DNA of 64,000 nt from Planctomycetota bacterium (GTDB lineage Bacteria; Planctomycetota; UBA1135; UBA2386): the NCBI GenBank assembly GCA_028281765.1, contig JANQJF010000119.1, forward strand, positions 1 to 64,000, written 5' to 3'. Shown one piece after another: positions 19,062 to 27,581 of this stretch. A program made the translations under genes and the position numbers. Position 1 is the stretch's first letter; each line of letters begins with the position of its first letter. The notes beneath the pieces are model-generated. The model was not told the DNA's origin and searched no databases. It was given only the letters and a program-made list of their open reading frames with translations.

Positions 19062-20579
19062 ATGTCGATCGACCCGACCAAGTACGAAATCGAGACCACG
19101 CAGCCCCCGATGTGGGAGCGCGAGGAGACCTTCCAGGAAATCATGGCCGAGCAGCTGCGCCACGCCCCGTGGCTCATGCTGTCGATCGTCCTGCACGGCC
19201 TGGTGTTCATGGTCCTGCTGCTCATCCCCGTCGACCCGCTCGACACGGAAGAGCCGGTCATGATGATGAAGCCGCCGGAGCAGGTGGAGGACATCGAGGA
19301 AGAGAAGGAAGAAGAGGAAGAGGTCGAAGAGGAAGTCGAAGAAGAGGTCGTCATCCAGGAGACCGAGATCACCGAGGTCGAAGAGACCGAGGAGTTCGAG
19401 GAAGTCTCCGATGTGAAGGAATCGGCCTTCGACTCCGACCAGTGGAACTCCGCGGTCGGCCTCGGCGGCGGCGCCGGTGGCAAGACCGGTGGTCGTGGCG
19501 GCGGCCGTCGTGGTCTCCGCAAGAAGGGTGGCAAGGCCACGGCGCGCGCGATCGAACTCGCGCTCGAGTGGCTGAAGAAGCACCAGGACGAAGACGGCCA
19601 CTGGGACGCGGACGAGTTCATGCGTCACGACGTCGAGGGTGAGCCCTGTGACGGTGCCGGCAACCCGGTCCACGACGTCGGCCTGACCGGCCTCGCGCTG
19701 CTCGCGTTCTTGGGTGACGGCAGCACGATGCGCTCGGGTGCCTACAAGGACGTCGTCCGCAAGGGCGTCATCTGGCTCAAGGAGCAGCAGGATCCCGACA
19801 GCGGCCTGTTCGGCACCAACAGCTCGAACGAGTTCGTCTACAACCACGCGATCGCCGCGTATGCGATGACCGAGGCCTACGGCCTGTCGAACTACAAGAT
19901 CCTCAAGAAGTACGCGCAGCTCGGGATCAACTACCTCGAGAAGCACCGCAACCCGTACAGCGTGTGGCGCTACCAGCCGCGCGACAACGACAACGACACG
20001 TCGGTCACGGGCTGGTGCGTCATGGCCTACAAGTCGGCCGAAGACTTCAAGCTCGAGGTCAACAAGAACGCGATGGACCTGTCGGAAGCCTGGTTCGACC
20101 AGATGACCGACCCGACCAACGGTCGCACGGGCTACACCGAGCGCGGTGGCCGCTCGTCGCGGAAGCACGGTGAGCACTCCGCGCTCTTCCCCCGCGAGAA
20201 GGGCGAGTGCATGACGGCCGTGTCGCTGCTCTGCCGCTTCTTCCTCGGCAAGAACCCGAAGGACGACAAGATGATGCCGCTGCAGGCGGACCTCATCCTC
20301 AAGCAGCAGCCGGTCTGGGACAAGGAGAGCGGCGCGATCGACCACTACTACTGGTACTACGCGACCTACGCGCTGTATCAGATGTCGGGCCGCTGGTGGA
20401 AGACCTGGCAGAAGTCGCTGACCAAGGCTGTCGTCAAGTCGCAGCGCGAAGACGGCAACTTCAAGGGCTCCTGGGACCCGATCGGCGCCTGGGGTGAGGA
20501 CGGCGGCCGCGTCTACTCGACCGCGATCCTCTGCCTGACGCTGGAAGCCTACTACCGCTACACGCGACTGGTGCGCTAG
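19062..20579 (+). CDS. Membrane-tethered protein with prenyltransferase/squalene-cyclase-like fold
   Basis: The 505 residues divide clearly. A short cytoplasmic segment and one membrane helix (about 36-56, MLSIVLHGLVFMVLLLIPV) resemble TonB/TolA anchors. An extremely acidic Glu/Val stretch runs from about 65 to 125, and a Gly/Arg hinge from about 130 to 160. The alpha/alpha barrel domain (about 165-500) has cyclase-type repeats such as ALEWLKKHQDEDGHWDADEF and VKSQREDGNFKGSWDPIGAW. No DxDD cyclase motif is seen, so terpene cyclisation is unlikely; a structural or binding role on the periplasmic side is the better guess. A strong hairpin follows the gene, and it is probably a single transcription unit. 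Confidence 0.75.
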   Translation: MSIDPTKYEIETTQPPMWEREETFQEIMAEQLRHAPWLMLSIVLHGLVFMVLLLIPVDPLDTEEPVMMMKPPEQVEDIEEEKEEEEEVEEEVEEEVVIQETEITEVEETEEFEEVSDVKESAFDSDQWNSAVGLGGGAGGKTGGRGGGRRGLRKKGGKATARAIELALEWLKKHQDEDGHWDADEFMRHDVEGEPCDGAGNPVHDVGLTGLALLAFLGDGSTMRSGAYKDVVRKGVIWLKEQQDPDSGLFGTNSSNEFVYNHAIAAYAMTEAYGLSNYKILKKYAQLGINYLEKHRNPYSVWRYQPRDNDNDTSVTGWCVMAYKSAEDFKLEVNKNAMDLSEAWFDQMTDPTNGRTGYTERGGRSSRKHGEHSALFPREKGECMTAVSLLCRFFLGKNPKDDKMMPLQADLILKQQPVWDKESGAIDHYYWYYATYALYQMSGRWWKTWQKSLTKAVVKSQREDGNFKGSWDPIGAWGEDGGRVYSTAILCLTLEAYYRYTRLVR

Positions 20580-20596
20580 AGACACGAGCGCTGACC

Positions 20597-20638
20597 GAAG
20601 GCGCCCGCGGATCACGAAGTGGTTCGCGGGCGCTTTCG
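20597..20638 (+). terminator. Rho-independent-type terminator after the cyclase-fold gene
   Basis: A perfect 9-bp stem, GCGCCCGCG (20601-20609) with CGCGGGCGC (20625-20633), is extended by A-T and G-T pairs on the outside. The loop is 15 bases and a short TTT follows. It starts about 20 bases after the stop codon. Confidence 0.7.
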
Positions 20639-20714
20639 TGTACCGCGCACATGCGAGCTCAGCAGTTGCGGTGCCATGCACGCGCGCCTGCGATCGGCTG
20701 GCTACAATGCTGCG

Positions 20715-21929
20715 ATGGGCCAGAATCGAGAGCGACGCGCCTTCCTCCCTTGTGCTCTCGCACTCGCTGCGGTGCTCCCTGCCCAGGATCGCGAACAAGC
20801 CCGCATCCTCGCGTCCCTCGTCGACGGCGACACCGGAGTCGCGACGACCACCGACGACTCGCACGCCGGGCGCGCGCGCGCATCGGCGTTGATGACGCTC
20901 GCGCTCCTCGCGACGGGACACGATTCGGGCAACGGGCCGAGCGACGTCCGAGCCGCGATCCACAAGAGCACCAATTGGCTGCAGCTCCTGCGCGCGAACT
21001 CTCGCGCCGAGCCGACGATGCCACTCGGCGATCACGCGATCGCGGCGTTCGCGGTCGCGCAGACCGCGCTCCGGTCGGGTTCGGTCGGATCGGTCAGTAT
21101 GTGGGCCCACGCAAAGGCCCAGGCGGAGTCACTCCATGCCGAGGTCCGGCGCGGAGACTTCGCCGTCCAAGAGATCCCCTGGATCGCGCTCGCCACGGTC
21201 TCGACGCGGATCTTCGACCTCGAAGAGCAAGAGGAACTCGAGCGCGCCTTCGCGAAGAACGCGCGCCGACGTCACCGCGAAGCGGGTGGCCAGCCCGACC
21301 TCACCGACGCCACAGGCGCGTTTCTCGCGCAGGCCCTGTTCGCCGACAAGTGCCCGACGGAGGCCGACGCGATCCTCGTGCGCTGGCAGAGGACACGGAC
21401 CAACTGGCTCGCGCTCTACTGGACCGACCAGGCGTTCGCCGCGCTCGAACGCAAGCCGGGCCACGAAGCGCAGGTCGCGAAGTGGCGCGCCATGCGCGCG
21501 ACGCTCACACGGCCGAAGGAAGGCCCGGACGTCTCGACTTGGGAGAAGTCTGCGGGCACCGGAGCGACGTTCGCGCTCCGCACGCTCCTTCGCGACGGCA
21601 TGCGACCGCGGCCGTGGCTGCACCCGGTGCCGCTATCCGTGACGGCGCAGCTGCTCGAGTCCGACGGGAAAACACCGGTGCCGGGAATCCCCGTGGTGTG
21701 GCGTCGCGCGTCCGGCCGCGGATACCCCAACTATCGCGTCACTGACGAAGACGGCGAAGCGCGCCTCTGGTTGCCACCGGTCGACAGCATCCAGCTCGGT
21801 ACCGCGCAAGAGCTTCGACGCGGTCGCCGCGGACGCGTGGTCGGCGTGCGCAAGCCGACGTGGTTGGAGAAACTCGACGTCGCCCCGGACGCAAAGGGCC
21901 TGCGCACGACTCTGGTGCTGAAAGACTGA
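20715..21929 (+). CDS. Secreted alpha-helical repeat protein with C-terminal Ig-like domain
   Basis: The start at 20715 yields a signal peptide (FLPCALALAAVLPAQ) and a 404-residue product. About 45-300 are helical with prenyltransferase-fold-like segments (ALMTLALLATGHDSG, DHAIAAFAVAQTAL, ATGAFLAQALFADKC), echoing the preceding gene without its anchor. The C-terminal 75 residues (VTAQLLESDGKTPVPGIPVV) look like a carboxypeptidase-regulatory/Ig-like beta sandwich. It follows the cyclase-fold protein in the same direction but beyond a terminator. I do not recognise a named family, and no catalytic residues stand out. Confidence 0.65.
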   Translation: MGQNRERRAFLPCALALAAVLPAQDREQARILASLVDGDTGVATTTDDSHAGRARASALMTLALLATGHDSGNGPSDVRAAIHKSTNWLQLLRANSRAEPTMPLGDHAIAAFAVAQTALRSGSVGSVSMWAHAKAQAESLHAEVRRGDFAVQEIPWIALATVSTRIFDLEEQEELERAFAKNARRRHREAGGQPDLTDATGAFLAQALFADKCPTEADAILVRWQRTRTNWLALYWTDQAFAALERKPGHEAQVAKWRAMRATLTRPKEGPDVSTWEKSAGTGATFALRTLLRDGMRPRPWLHPVPLSVTAQLLESDGKTPVPGIPVVWRRASGRGYPNYRVTDEDGEARLWLPPVDSIQLGTAQELRRGRRGRVVGVRKPTWLEKLDVAPDAKGLRTTLVLKD

Positions 21930-21989
21930 GCAACTCCGGTCCATCAAGTCGGCAGTGTCGGTTCTGTCGACACCACCGCGAATCCCGAT

Positions 21990-22010
21990 TCCCACGATCC
22001 CAGTGGGATT
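21990..22010 (+). terminator. Small hairpin after the secreted repeat protein
   Basis: TCCCAC (21990-21995) pairs with GTGGGA (22003-22008) around a 7-base loop, followed by TT. It stands 60 bases after the stop codon and before the flagellin promoter region, so a weak terminator is plausible. Confidence 0.4.
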
Positions 22011-22033
22011 TCCGGTTGCGACGGAACTTTCTC

Positions 22034-22063
22034 TACAAGTTTTGCTCAAGCGGATGCCGAAGA
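22034..22063 (+). promoter_or_regulatory. Possible sigma-28-type flagellin promoter
   Basis: TACAAGTTT at 22034-22042 resembles the sigma-28 upstream element (TAAAGTTT), and GCCGAAGA at 22056-22063 resembles the downstream element (GCCGATAA). The spacer is 13 bases against the usual 11, so the match is imperfect. Position 60 bases before the flagellin start and gene identity support it. Confidence 0.35.
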
Positions 22064-22123
22064 CCCCATTGGCGCGCAGTCTCGATTCGGGACTGCGCTG
22101 GCAAAGGAATCGAGGAGTGATCG

Positions 22124-22954
22124 ATGGGCCTTCGGGTCAATACCAACATCGCGTCGATGAACGCACAGCGTTCGCTGGCTAGCACCACCGAACGACTGCA
22201 ATCCAACTTCCGACGGCTATCCACTGGCCTCCGCATCTCTACGGCTGCGGACGACGCCGCCGGGCTTGCGATCTCCGAACGCTTCCGTGCGCAGATCCGA
22301 TCGACCAACCAGGCGATCCGGAACGCACAGGACGGCATCTCGATGACGCAGACCGGCGAAGGTGCGCTCAACGAAGTGAGCAACATCCTGATCCGGCTCC
22401 GCGAGCTCGCGATGCAGGCGTCGAACGGCACCGTCAGCGATGCAGACCGGAACACGCTCGACCAGGAGTTCCAGGACCTGATCCAAGAGATCGACCGCAT
22501 CGCGCAGTCGACATCGTTCAACGGCGTCAAGCTGCTCGACGGCACGGGCTCGACGATCCAGTTCCAGGTCGGCATCGGCACGAACGCGAGCGTCGATACG
22601 ATCCAGCTCAGCACGTCCGACACCCTGGCTTCGACGCTGGGCCTGTCGACTCTGTCGGTCGGATCGAGCGCGGACTTCTCGCTCGCACTGACGTCCGTCG
22701 ACAACGCGATCAACACCGTCAGCCGCGTCCGCGGTCAGTTCGGTGCGATCCAGAACCGACTGACGACGACGATCGAGAACCTGCGAATCCAAGCCGAGAA
22801 CCAGAGCGCCGCCGAGAGCCGGATCCGCGACGTCGACGTCGCCGAGGAAACGGCCGCTCTGACGCGGAACAGTATTCTGCAGCAGGCCGCGATCTCGATC
22901 TTGTCGCAGGCCAACACGCAGCCGCAGTCGGCACTGCAGCTGCTCGGTCAGTAG
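22124..22954 (+). CDS. fliC: Flagellin
   Basis: This 276-residue short flagellin keeps both conserved ends. The N-terminal D0/D1 region (about 1-140) starts GLRVNTNIASMNAQRSL and includes LSTGLRISTAADDAAGLAIS. The C-terminal D1/D0 region (about 190-276) contains RVRGQFGAIQNRLTTTIENL and ends in a typical SILSQANTQPQSALQLLGQ. The variable surface domains D2/D3 are nearly absent, as in many non-enteric flagellins. It forms the extracellular filament. It stands alone with its own promoter-like element and a strong hairpin after it; no other flagellar gene is nearby. A GAGGAGTGATCG ribosome-binding region precedes ATG 22124. Confidence 0.95.
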   Translation: MGLRVNTNIASMNAQRSLASTTERLQSNFRRLSTGLRISTAADDAAGLAISERFRAQIRSTNQAIRNAQDGISMTQTGEGALNEVSNILIRLRELAMQASNGTVSDADRNTLDQEFQDLIQEIDRIAQSTSFNGVKLLDGTGSTIQFQVGIGTNASVDTIQLSTSDTLASTLGLSTLSVGSSADFSLALTSVDNAINTVSRVRGQFGAIQNRLTTTIENLRIQAENQSAAESRIRDVDVAEETAALTRNSILQQAAISILSQANTQPQSALQLLGQ

Positions 22955-22973
22955 CCGACCCGCGATGGGTAGC

Positions 22974-22992
22974 GATCCGCCCACGGCGGATC
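22974..22992 (+). terminator. Hairpin after flagellin gene
   Basis: GATCCGCC (22974-22981) and GGCGGATC (22985-22992) form a perfect 8-bp stem with a 3-base loop, 20 bases after the fliC stop. There is no T-run, which is common in high-G+C genomes. Confidence 0.55.
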
Positions 22993-23075
22993 ACCGATCG
23001 CGCGCGTCGACACCACGACTCTCTCCTCGGTCGCGGTGTCGGCACGAACGCGCCGCCCTCGCGAGCAGGCCGAGG

Positions 23076-23477
23076 TCACGACTCCGCGGCGACGCGGCAT
23101 TGCATGTCGACGTAGGCGGCCTCGAGTAACCCGCCGAGCGCGGTCTCGTCGACGGGCGCGCCGGGCCGAATCTTGACGTGCCGCATGAACTTGCCTCCGC
23201 CCTCGAGTAGCCCCTGCGGGTCCGACAGCTCCGCGCCACGGAAGAAGCCCACGTTCACGTGCGCGGTGAACGCGTTCACGTAGACGAACGCGGCATCCTC
23301 GATACACGCAGTCGGATGGCCGTCGTGCAGCAGCTCGACGACGTCATCGCCGAGCGTGCGGATCACGTCGAACCAGCGTCGCGCGATCGCACCGAGCTCG
23401 CCCGCATGCGCATCCAGCCACGCGTCGACATCGGGATCGCGGCGCTGGCCGCCAGGGAAACGGAGGAGTTGAGTCAT
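23076..23477 (-). CDS. DUF1801 (YdhG-like) domain protein
   Basis: This 133-residue protein has the DUF1801 pattern: D-V-D-A-W-L-D near the start, DDVVELLHDGHPTACIEDAA in the middle, FVYVNAFTAHVNVGFFRGAE and VRHVKIRPG-like sequence (MRHVKIRPGAPVDETALG) after it. These small iron-chaperone/frataxin-like folds have no settled function. The start at 23477 was chosen because sequence upstream in frame is poorly conserved and runs into the divergent response-regulator gene. The 97-base space between the two starts would hold both promoters. Confidence 0.75.
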   Translation of the reverse strand: MTQLLRFPGGQRRDPDVDAWLDAHAGELGAIARRWFDVIRTLGDDVVELLHDGHPTACIEDAAFVYVNAFTAHVNVGFFRGAELSDPQGLLEGGGKFMRHVKIRPGAPVDETALGGLLEAAYVDMQCRVAAES

Positions 23478-23574
23478 CCGGTCTCGAATCGAGAGGAGGC
23501 GATGCTCGATGTTCTCACTTCGAAGCTTCAGGAACCAATCTACGCGGACGACAAACACGCCCAAAGGGGGAACG

Positions 23575-24135
23575 GTGAGAGACGAAACGATGATCGCAAC
23601 GGCGGCGACCGGCCGGCATTGGCTCGAGGATTCTGGCGTGCAGACGGGCCGCATCCTGCTCGTCGTCGGAAACTCGAAGCTCTGCGCGAGACTGTTCGGA
23701 GAGTTGAGTCCTTGCGGGTTCGACGTCGCGGCCGCCGAGAACGGCGTCCATGGCTTCCTGGAGTTTCTTTCGACGTCGCCTGATCTCGTCGTGATCGACC
23801 TCCAGATCAGCGGGATGAGCAGCACGATGCTCCTCGGCGAGATTCGTGAGCGCGAACCCGACCTGCCGGTGATCCTCCTGACCGACGACGAGGCGCCTGT
23901 CGTCAGTCAAGTGCCCGGGGTCGCGATCGCGCCCAAGTCGCTCTCGCCGACGGCGCTCGCGTCTCGCGTCAGCCGCGTGCTCGCGGTCTCCCGCGGCAAC
24001 TTGCCGACGCAGCCGAAGTTCGACTCTACTTCGGCACAGAGAGATCGAAGCAACGCAGCTCCGCATCGTTGCGCACGAACACGTGCCGATAGGCGTACGC
24101 CGGGTGGGACCAGCACACCCCACCACGACGGTTGA
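23575..24135 (+). CDS. Response-regulator receiver-like protein lacking the acidic pair
   Basis: This product of about 186 residues has one receiver domain (about residues 25-145) and no output domain. The phospho-acceptor Asp is present in DLVVIDLQISGM, and the conserved Thr (VILLTDD) and Lys (IAPKS) positions are filled. The acidic pair after strand 1 is replaced by Gly-Asn (ILLVVGNSKL), so metal binding and phosphorylation may be impaired. GTG 23575 was chosen because AAAGGGGG ends 4 bases before it; ATG 23590 is the alternative. The last 35 residues are low-complexity Arg/Thr sequence overlapping the converging gene by 110 bases. Confidence 0.65.
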   Translation: MRDETMIATAATGRHWLEDSGVQTGRILLVVGNSKLCARLFGELSPCGFDVAAAENGVHGFLEFLSTSPDLVVIDLQISGMSSTMLLGEIREREPDLPVILLTDDEAPVVSQVPGVAIAPKSLSPTALASRVSRVLAVSRGNLPTQPKFDSTSAQRDRSNAAPHRCARTRADRRTPGGTSTPHHDG

Positions 24136-25303
24136 GTTGCTCGCGCGTCGGCTCGATCAACTTCGTGCGATCGAGCTCTTCGAAGCCGTCCGGCGACAGC
24201 TTCGCGATCAGCAGTTCCCCGCGCTCGTTGAACATCCACACGTTCTCGCCGTTCTGCACGAAGTGGATCGTCGCCCAGCGACCGCGCGGCACCGCGGTGC
24301 GGTCTTCCCACACCCGCGCACCGTCCTCGAGCGCGAGGCAGCGAAACTCGCCGTAGCTGTCGACGCCGTACACGTGCTCGCCGATCGCGATCGGCGTGGA
24401 GATGATGCTGTGCAGCCCGTTCGTGCGGCGCTCGTTCTGGCCCCGGCGACGCCAGAGCTCGTCGACCGCGGGCTCGTCATCGCGCAACGCGAGCAGCGCG
24501 CAACCGTCATAGAACCCCGTGAAGAACAGCTTCCCGTCGTGCAGCACGGGTGACGCCACACCGAGCGGCATGTTCTTCGCCTTGAGCGGGTACTCCCAGA
24601 GCAGCTCACCGGACTTCGGCGCCACGCCGAGCACGCGATCCCCGGACCAGCACACGAGCACGCGGCGGCCGGCGTGATCGATGACGATCGGCGCCGAGTA
24701 GTTGCCGCGATCCGAGAACGCCGACCACTTCTCTTCGCCAGTCTCAGCATCGAACGCGCAGAGATACGCCTTCTCGCCGGACACGGGAACGATCAGCAGG
24801 CCGTCTTCCAAGACCGGCGCGGCGGCGATACCCCAGATCGGCATGTCGATGTCGTACTCCGCGCCGAGATCGTGCCGCCACCCGATCTCGCCGGTCGCCG
24901 CATCGAAGCAGAACAGATGCCCCATCGTCCCGAGGCTGTACGCCTTTCCGCCTTGGACGTGGACGCTGCAGCGCGGCCCTGCCTTGTAGGACACGCCGAC
25001 GTAGGGACAGTCGTATTCGTGCTTCCAGATCGACTCGCCGGTCTTCCAGTCGAGGCAATGCACGCGCTCGACCTCGTCGGGCTCGGCGAGGCGATCCATG
25101 ACGTAGACGCGACCGTCGGCGACGGTCGGTCCGGAATACCCCGACCCGACGGGCACCGACCAGCGGGGCTCCATCTCGTCGGGCAACTCGCTGCGGATGC
25201 CGGTCTCCCGCCAGACGCCATCGCGGGTCGGGCCCCGCCACTGGGGCCACTCGTCACCCTGGGGAGTCAGCGCGGGAAGGACGGCAGCGAACAGAATCAG
25301 CAT
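24026..25303 (-). CDS. Secreted PQQ-type beta-propeller protein
   Basis: This 425-residue protein has a short hydrophobic N-terminus (LILFAAVLPALTPQG) and opens WPQWRGPTRDGVW, the usual beginning of planctomycete outer-membrane-assembly/PQQ-repeat propellers. Repeats contain A-x-D-G-x-x-Y and C-x-D-x-x-T-G-E: VHCLDWKTGESIWKHEY, LFCFDAATGEIGWRHDL and LCAFDAETGEEKW. The fold is BamB/quinoprotein-dehydrogenase-like, but PQQ-binding residues cannot be verified, so this is probably a non-catalytic propeller. It is followed on the same strand by an EthD gene starting upstream; its 3' end overlaps the response-regulator gene. Confidence 0.8.
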   Translation of the reverse strand: MLILFAAVLPALTPQGDEWPQWRGPTRDGVWRETGIRSELPDEMEPRWSVPVGSGYSGPTVADGRVYVMDRLAEPDEVERVHCLDWKTGESIWKHEYDCPYVGVSYKAGPRCSVHVQGGKAYSLGTMGHLFCFDAATGEIGWRHDLGAEYDIDMPIWGIAAAPVLEDGLLIVPVSGEKAYLCAFDAETGEEKWSAFSDRGNYSAPIVIDHAGRRVLVCWSGDRVLGVAPKSGELLWEYPLKAKNMPLGVASPVLHDGKLFFTGFYDGCALLALRDDEPAVDELWRRRGQNERRTNGLHSIISTPIAIGEHVYGVDSYGEFRCLALEDGARVWEDRTAVPRGRWATIHFVQNGENVWMFNERGELLIAKLSPDGFEELDRTKLIEPTREQLNRRGGVCWSHPAYAYRHVFVRNDAELRCFDLSVPK

Positions 25304-25320
25304 GGTCAGAGCCTACGCCG

Positions 25321-25683
25321 CTACAGCTCGTGCTCGCGCACCAAGAACGCCGCCGACTTCGAGTGGTCGATGAACGTGCTCTCGTCCTCGTGCAGCATCG
25401 CGCCGAGCTTCTGCCCTTCGGGCGAGCCCATCGCCTCCATCATGTCCTGTTCGGACTCGAACCACACTTCGGCGACGCCGTCGTATTCCGGCTGCAGCCC
25501 CCGCGACTCCCGGAACGCGTCGTTGAGCGGAGACGTCAGCGTGTGGGACTGGACGTATTTCTTCGACCGCATGTCCGCGGCGTGCTTCTGGAAGAACGGG
25601 CCGTGGCTGTTCAACCAGTAGTCCTGGAACTCCTCACGCGTCTTCTCGGGATGACGCGTGAGGCACATGATGAGCTTGATCAA
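25321..25683 (-). CDS. EthD-domain protein
   Basis: I predict a TTG start at 25683 because GAGGA lies 7 bases upstream and the product then begins MIKLIMCLTRHPEKT, matching the EthD family opening. The 120-residue dimeric alpha/beta-barrel fold shows REEFQDYWLNSHGPFF and YDGVAEVWFESEQDMMEAMG, both hallmark positions. EthD proteins accompany oxidative degradation of ethers and other compounds; the substrate here is unknown. It precedes the PQQ-propeller gene on the same strand with an 17-base gap, so cotranscription is likely. Confidence 0.8.
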   Translation of the reverse strand: MIKLIMCLTRHPEKTREEFQDYWLNSHGPFFQKHAADMRSKKYVQSHTLTSPLNDAFRESRGLQPEYDGVAEVWFESEQDMMEAMGSPEGQKLGAMLHEDESTFIDHSKSAAFLVREHEL

Positions 25684-25914
25684 CGGAAGGTCCTCGATGC
25701 GAACGGTCTGGCGAGAGCGTAGTCCCGCCGCCGGGTTCGCGCGAGTTGAGGCGTCGCGGACGTCCGAGGACTCGTGGAGTGCGACAGAGGCCCGAAACGG
25801 AGCCCCGGCGCACCCCGATTTGCGCCGCGGCGGCCCGGACTTACGGCTCGGCCGAGAAATTCTGCTTTTCCGGCCCATCTCGACCGCACCCGGGCCCATA
25901 ACCGATGGAGTTCG

Positions 25915-26196
25915 ATGACCCGACACACGCCACAGACACGCCGACCGTCCTGGAGCCGTCGCCTGACGCGCGCCTGGTTGCGGCTCGTCGTGCCGCTGCT
26001 GCGACGCCTGCTGAGCAAGTGCCGCGAGCAGTATCGGCGTCGTCGCGTCCCGTTCGAGCGCCTCGACGAAGAGGTCGCGCTCGTCGCCGTCACCGGTGAC
26101 GACACGATCTGGTCGATGCGACGCTGGACGCAGATCATGCATTGGCGCGCGCTGCGCCACGGATCGTCCACCATCCACGCCGTGCTGGCCGCCTGA
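25915..26196 (+). CDS. Small Arg-rich protein of unknown function
   Basis: This 93-residue product is highly basic (TRRPSWSRRLTRAWLRLV, LLRRLLSKCREQYRRRR). The C-terminal half contains EEVALVAVTGDDTIWSMRRW and looks folded. GGAG lies 4 bases before ATG 25915. A competing shifted frame from 25905 is less protein-like. I recognise no family. It lies opposite the EthD gene, with a 231-base shared upstream region, and the next gene follows 85 bases later. Confidence 0.5.
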   Translation: MTRHTPQTRRPSWSRRLTRAWLRLVVPLLRRLLSKCREQYRRRRVPFERLDEEVALVAVTGDDTIWSMRRWTQIMHWRALRHGSSTIHAVLAA

Positions 26197-26281
26197 CGTA
26201 TCTGGCGGCCCCGGCAACGGGGTCAATCCCGCCGAGCCCGAACTCGTGTTCGGGCCGGCCCGACCTCATTGGACGAAAACG

Positions 26282-26614
26282 ATGCAACGCCCCAAGAACT
26301 GGGCATTCTTCACGAAGGATCTCGACCGCACGGATCAGCGCCGCGAATGGCGCTACAACCGCAACCACCTGACGAGCGAACGCGGCGTGTTCGCTGCTGA
26401 CGAAACCCAGGACCCGGCCGGCGAAGCCGCCTGCAACGAGTTCTGGGACTCGCACGAGCCACTCGTCGAGCGCTACCGGCACGCTCGCGGCCGCAAGAAG
26501 CAGCGGCTGCGCGACAAGCTCCTGCGAAGGCTGCACCGCGACGGCTTCATCGGCTCGAAGGAGACGAAGCAGTGGAGCGAGTTCGGCCCGCGCGACTGGG
26601 CACGGCTGAGGTAG
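26282..26614 (+). CDS. Conserved-looking hypothetical protein, 110 residues
   Basis: The product begins MQRPKNWAFFTKDLDRTDQR and is hydrophilic and mainly helical, with a Lys/Arg-rich segment (HARGRKKQRLRDKLLRRL) and a C-terminal WSEFGPRDWARLR. There is no signal or membrane helix, so it is probably cytoplasmic, and the basic helix could contact nucleic acid. The Met at 26282 was preferred because upstream in-frame residues are the translation of the spacer. I cannot assign a family. Confidence 0.55.
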   Translation: MQRPKNWAFFTKDLDRTDQRREWRYNRNHLTSERGVFAADETQDPAGEAACNEFWDSHEPLVERYRHARGRKKQRLRDKLLRRLHRDGFIGSKETKQWSEFGPRDWARLR

Positions 26615-26620
26615 CGCAGC

Positions 26621-27541
26621 TCAGTTTGCGCGGGTCTCGATCGGCGGCACGCGCAGCGGATCCCGCGGCGGTTCGAACATCACCCCGATCGCGGGACCGG
26701 CGGCGCCCTCGCCACTCGCATCCGCCCGGAACCACTCGGGATCCAATCCATCGGCGCGGAGCCTCTTCTCGTCGAACTGCCGCGCGAACGGGATCTGCTC
26801 GGCACGCACGAGCGCGTCGCGCCATTCGTCGCTGAACCGGTGGGCGAACGCCTCCTTCTCCGCGACCGGGCGCGCGATGTACCGATCCCAGAGCTCGCCC
26901 ATGACACCATCGCCGTTCTTGCTCGGCACGACCACCTTGGACAGGTAGTCGACCCAGTGCCCCACCTCGTGGATCAGCGTGTGGTAAAGCAGCCAACGAC
27001 GCAGGTTGAGCAGTCCCCAGCGGAAGCGATGTCGCCGACCGTCGAACTCGTAGCCGGAGGCGAGCCGCTGCATGCGCTCGAGTTCCCCCTGACGCTCGAG
27101 CGACAGCTTCTGCTCGAACGTCCACTCGGAGCGCGGCTCCTGCGCTTCGAGGAAGATCGCCGGCCCGTCGATCGGTCCGACATCGGCAGAGTAGACGAGC
27201 CGCCCCCACACCGGGTTGAGCTTGTCCTGCTTCCGCGTCGGCTGCCGGAGAACGACGCCACGAAGGCGCTCCGGTCCGGCGATGCACTCCGCGGGCAGAA
27301 GCTCGAGCACGCGCGCGATGTCGTCCGGCGTGCACGCGTGCACGAAGCCGCGCCGCGTTGGCTCGACGAGGATCATCAGCTCGTGCCGATGCACCCATCT
27401 GTGCACGGCGACCGGATCGATCAGGTTCTCGAAGTACGACTTCCAACTGTCCCACCGCCGCGGAATCACGAACGGGCTCTGCCGCTTCTTTCCGGCTGCG
27501 GCGGTGCCGATCTTGCGGTTGCGTCTCGTCGGGTCGCGCAT
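26621..27541 (-). CDS. HExxH-containing putative zinc metalloprotease
   Basis: This 306-residue protein carries H-E-V-G-H at residues 191-195 in LIHEVGHWVDYLSK, preceded by a hydrophobic helix (LLNLRRWLLYHT), the classic zincin active-site helix. Candidate third ligands lie downstream (AEKEAFAHRFSDEW, about residues 226-240). There is no signal peptide; the N-terminus is Lys/Arg-rich. The rest matches no family I know. It is divergently placed 40 bases from the selenoprotein gene and abuts the small gene at 26282, ending 6 bases from it. The peptidase activity is inferred only from the motif. Confidence 0.65.
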   Translation of the reverse strand: MRDPTRRNRKIGTAAAGKKRQSPFVIPRRWDSWKSYFENLIDPVAVHRWVHRHELMILVEPTRRGFVHACTPDDIARVLELLPAECIAGPERLRGVVLRQPTRKQDKLNPVWGRLVYSADVGPIDGPAIFLEAQEPRSEWTFEQKLSLERQGELERMQRLASGYEFDGRRHRFRWGLLNLRRWLLYHTLIHEVGHWVDYLSKVVVPSKNGDGVMGELWDRYIARPVAEKEAFAHRFSDEWRDALVRAEQIPFARQFDEKRLRADGLDPEWFRADASGEGAAGPAIGVMFEPPRDPLRVPPIETRAN

Positions 27542-27581
27542 GGAGGGACAAGAGTCTACTGGTTTCCCCTATCATGCGAGG

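Noticed and set aside
19041..21110. A 689-residue minus-strand frame opposite the cyclase-fold gene.
   Set aside because: It is rich in Arg, Val and Leu as expected for the complement of Glu/Asp-rich coding sequence, and no domain is visible.
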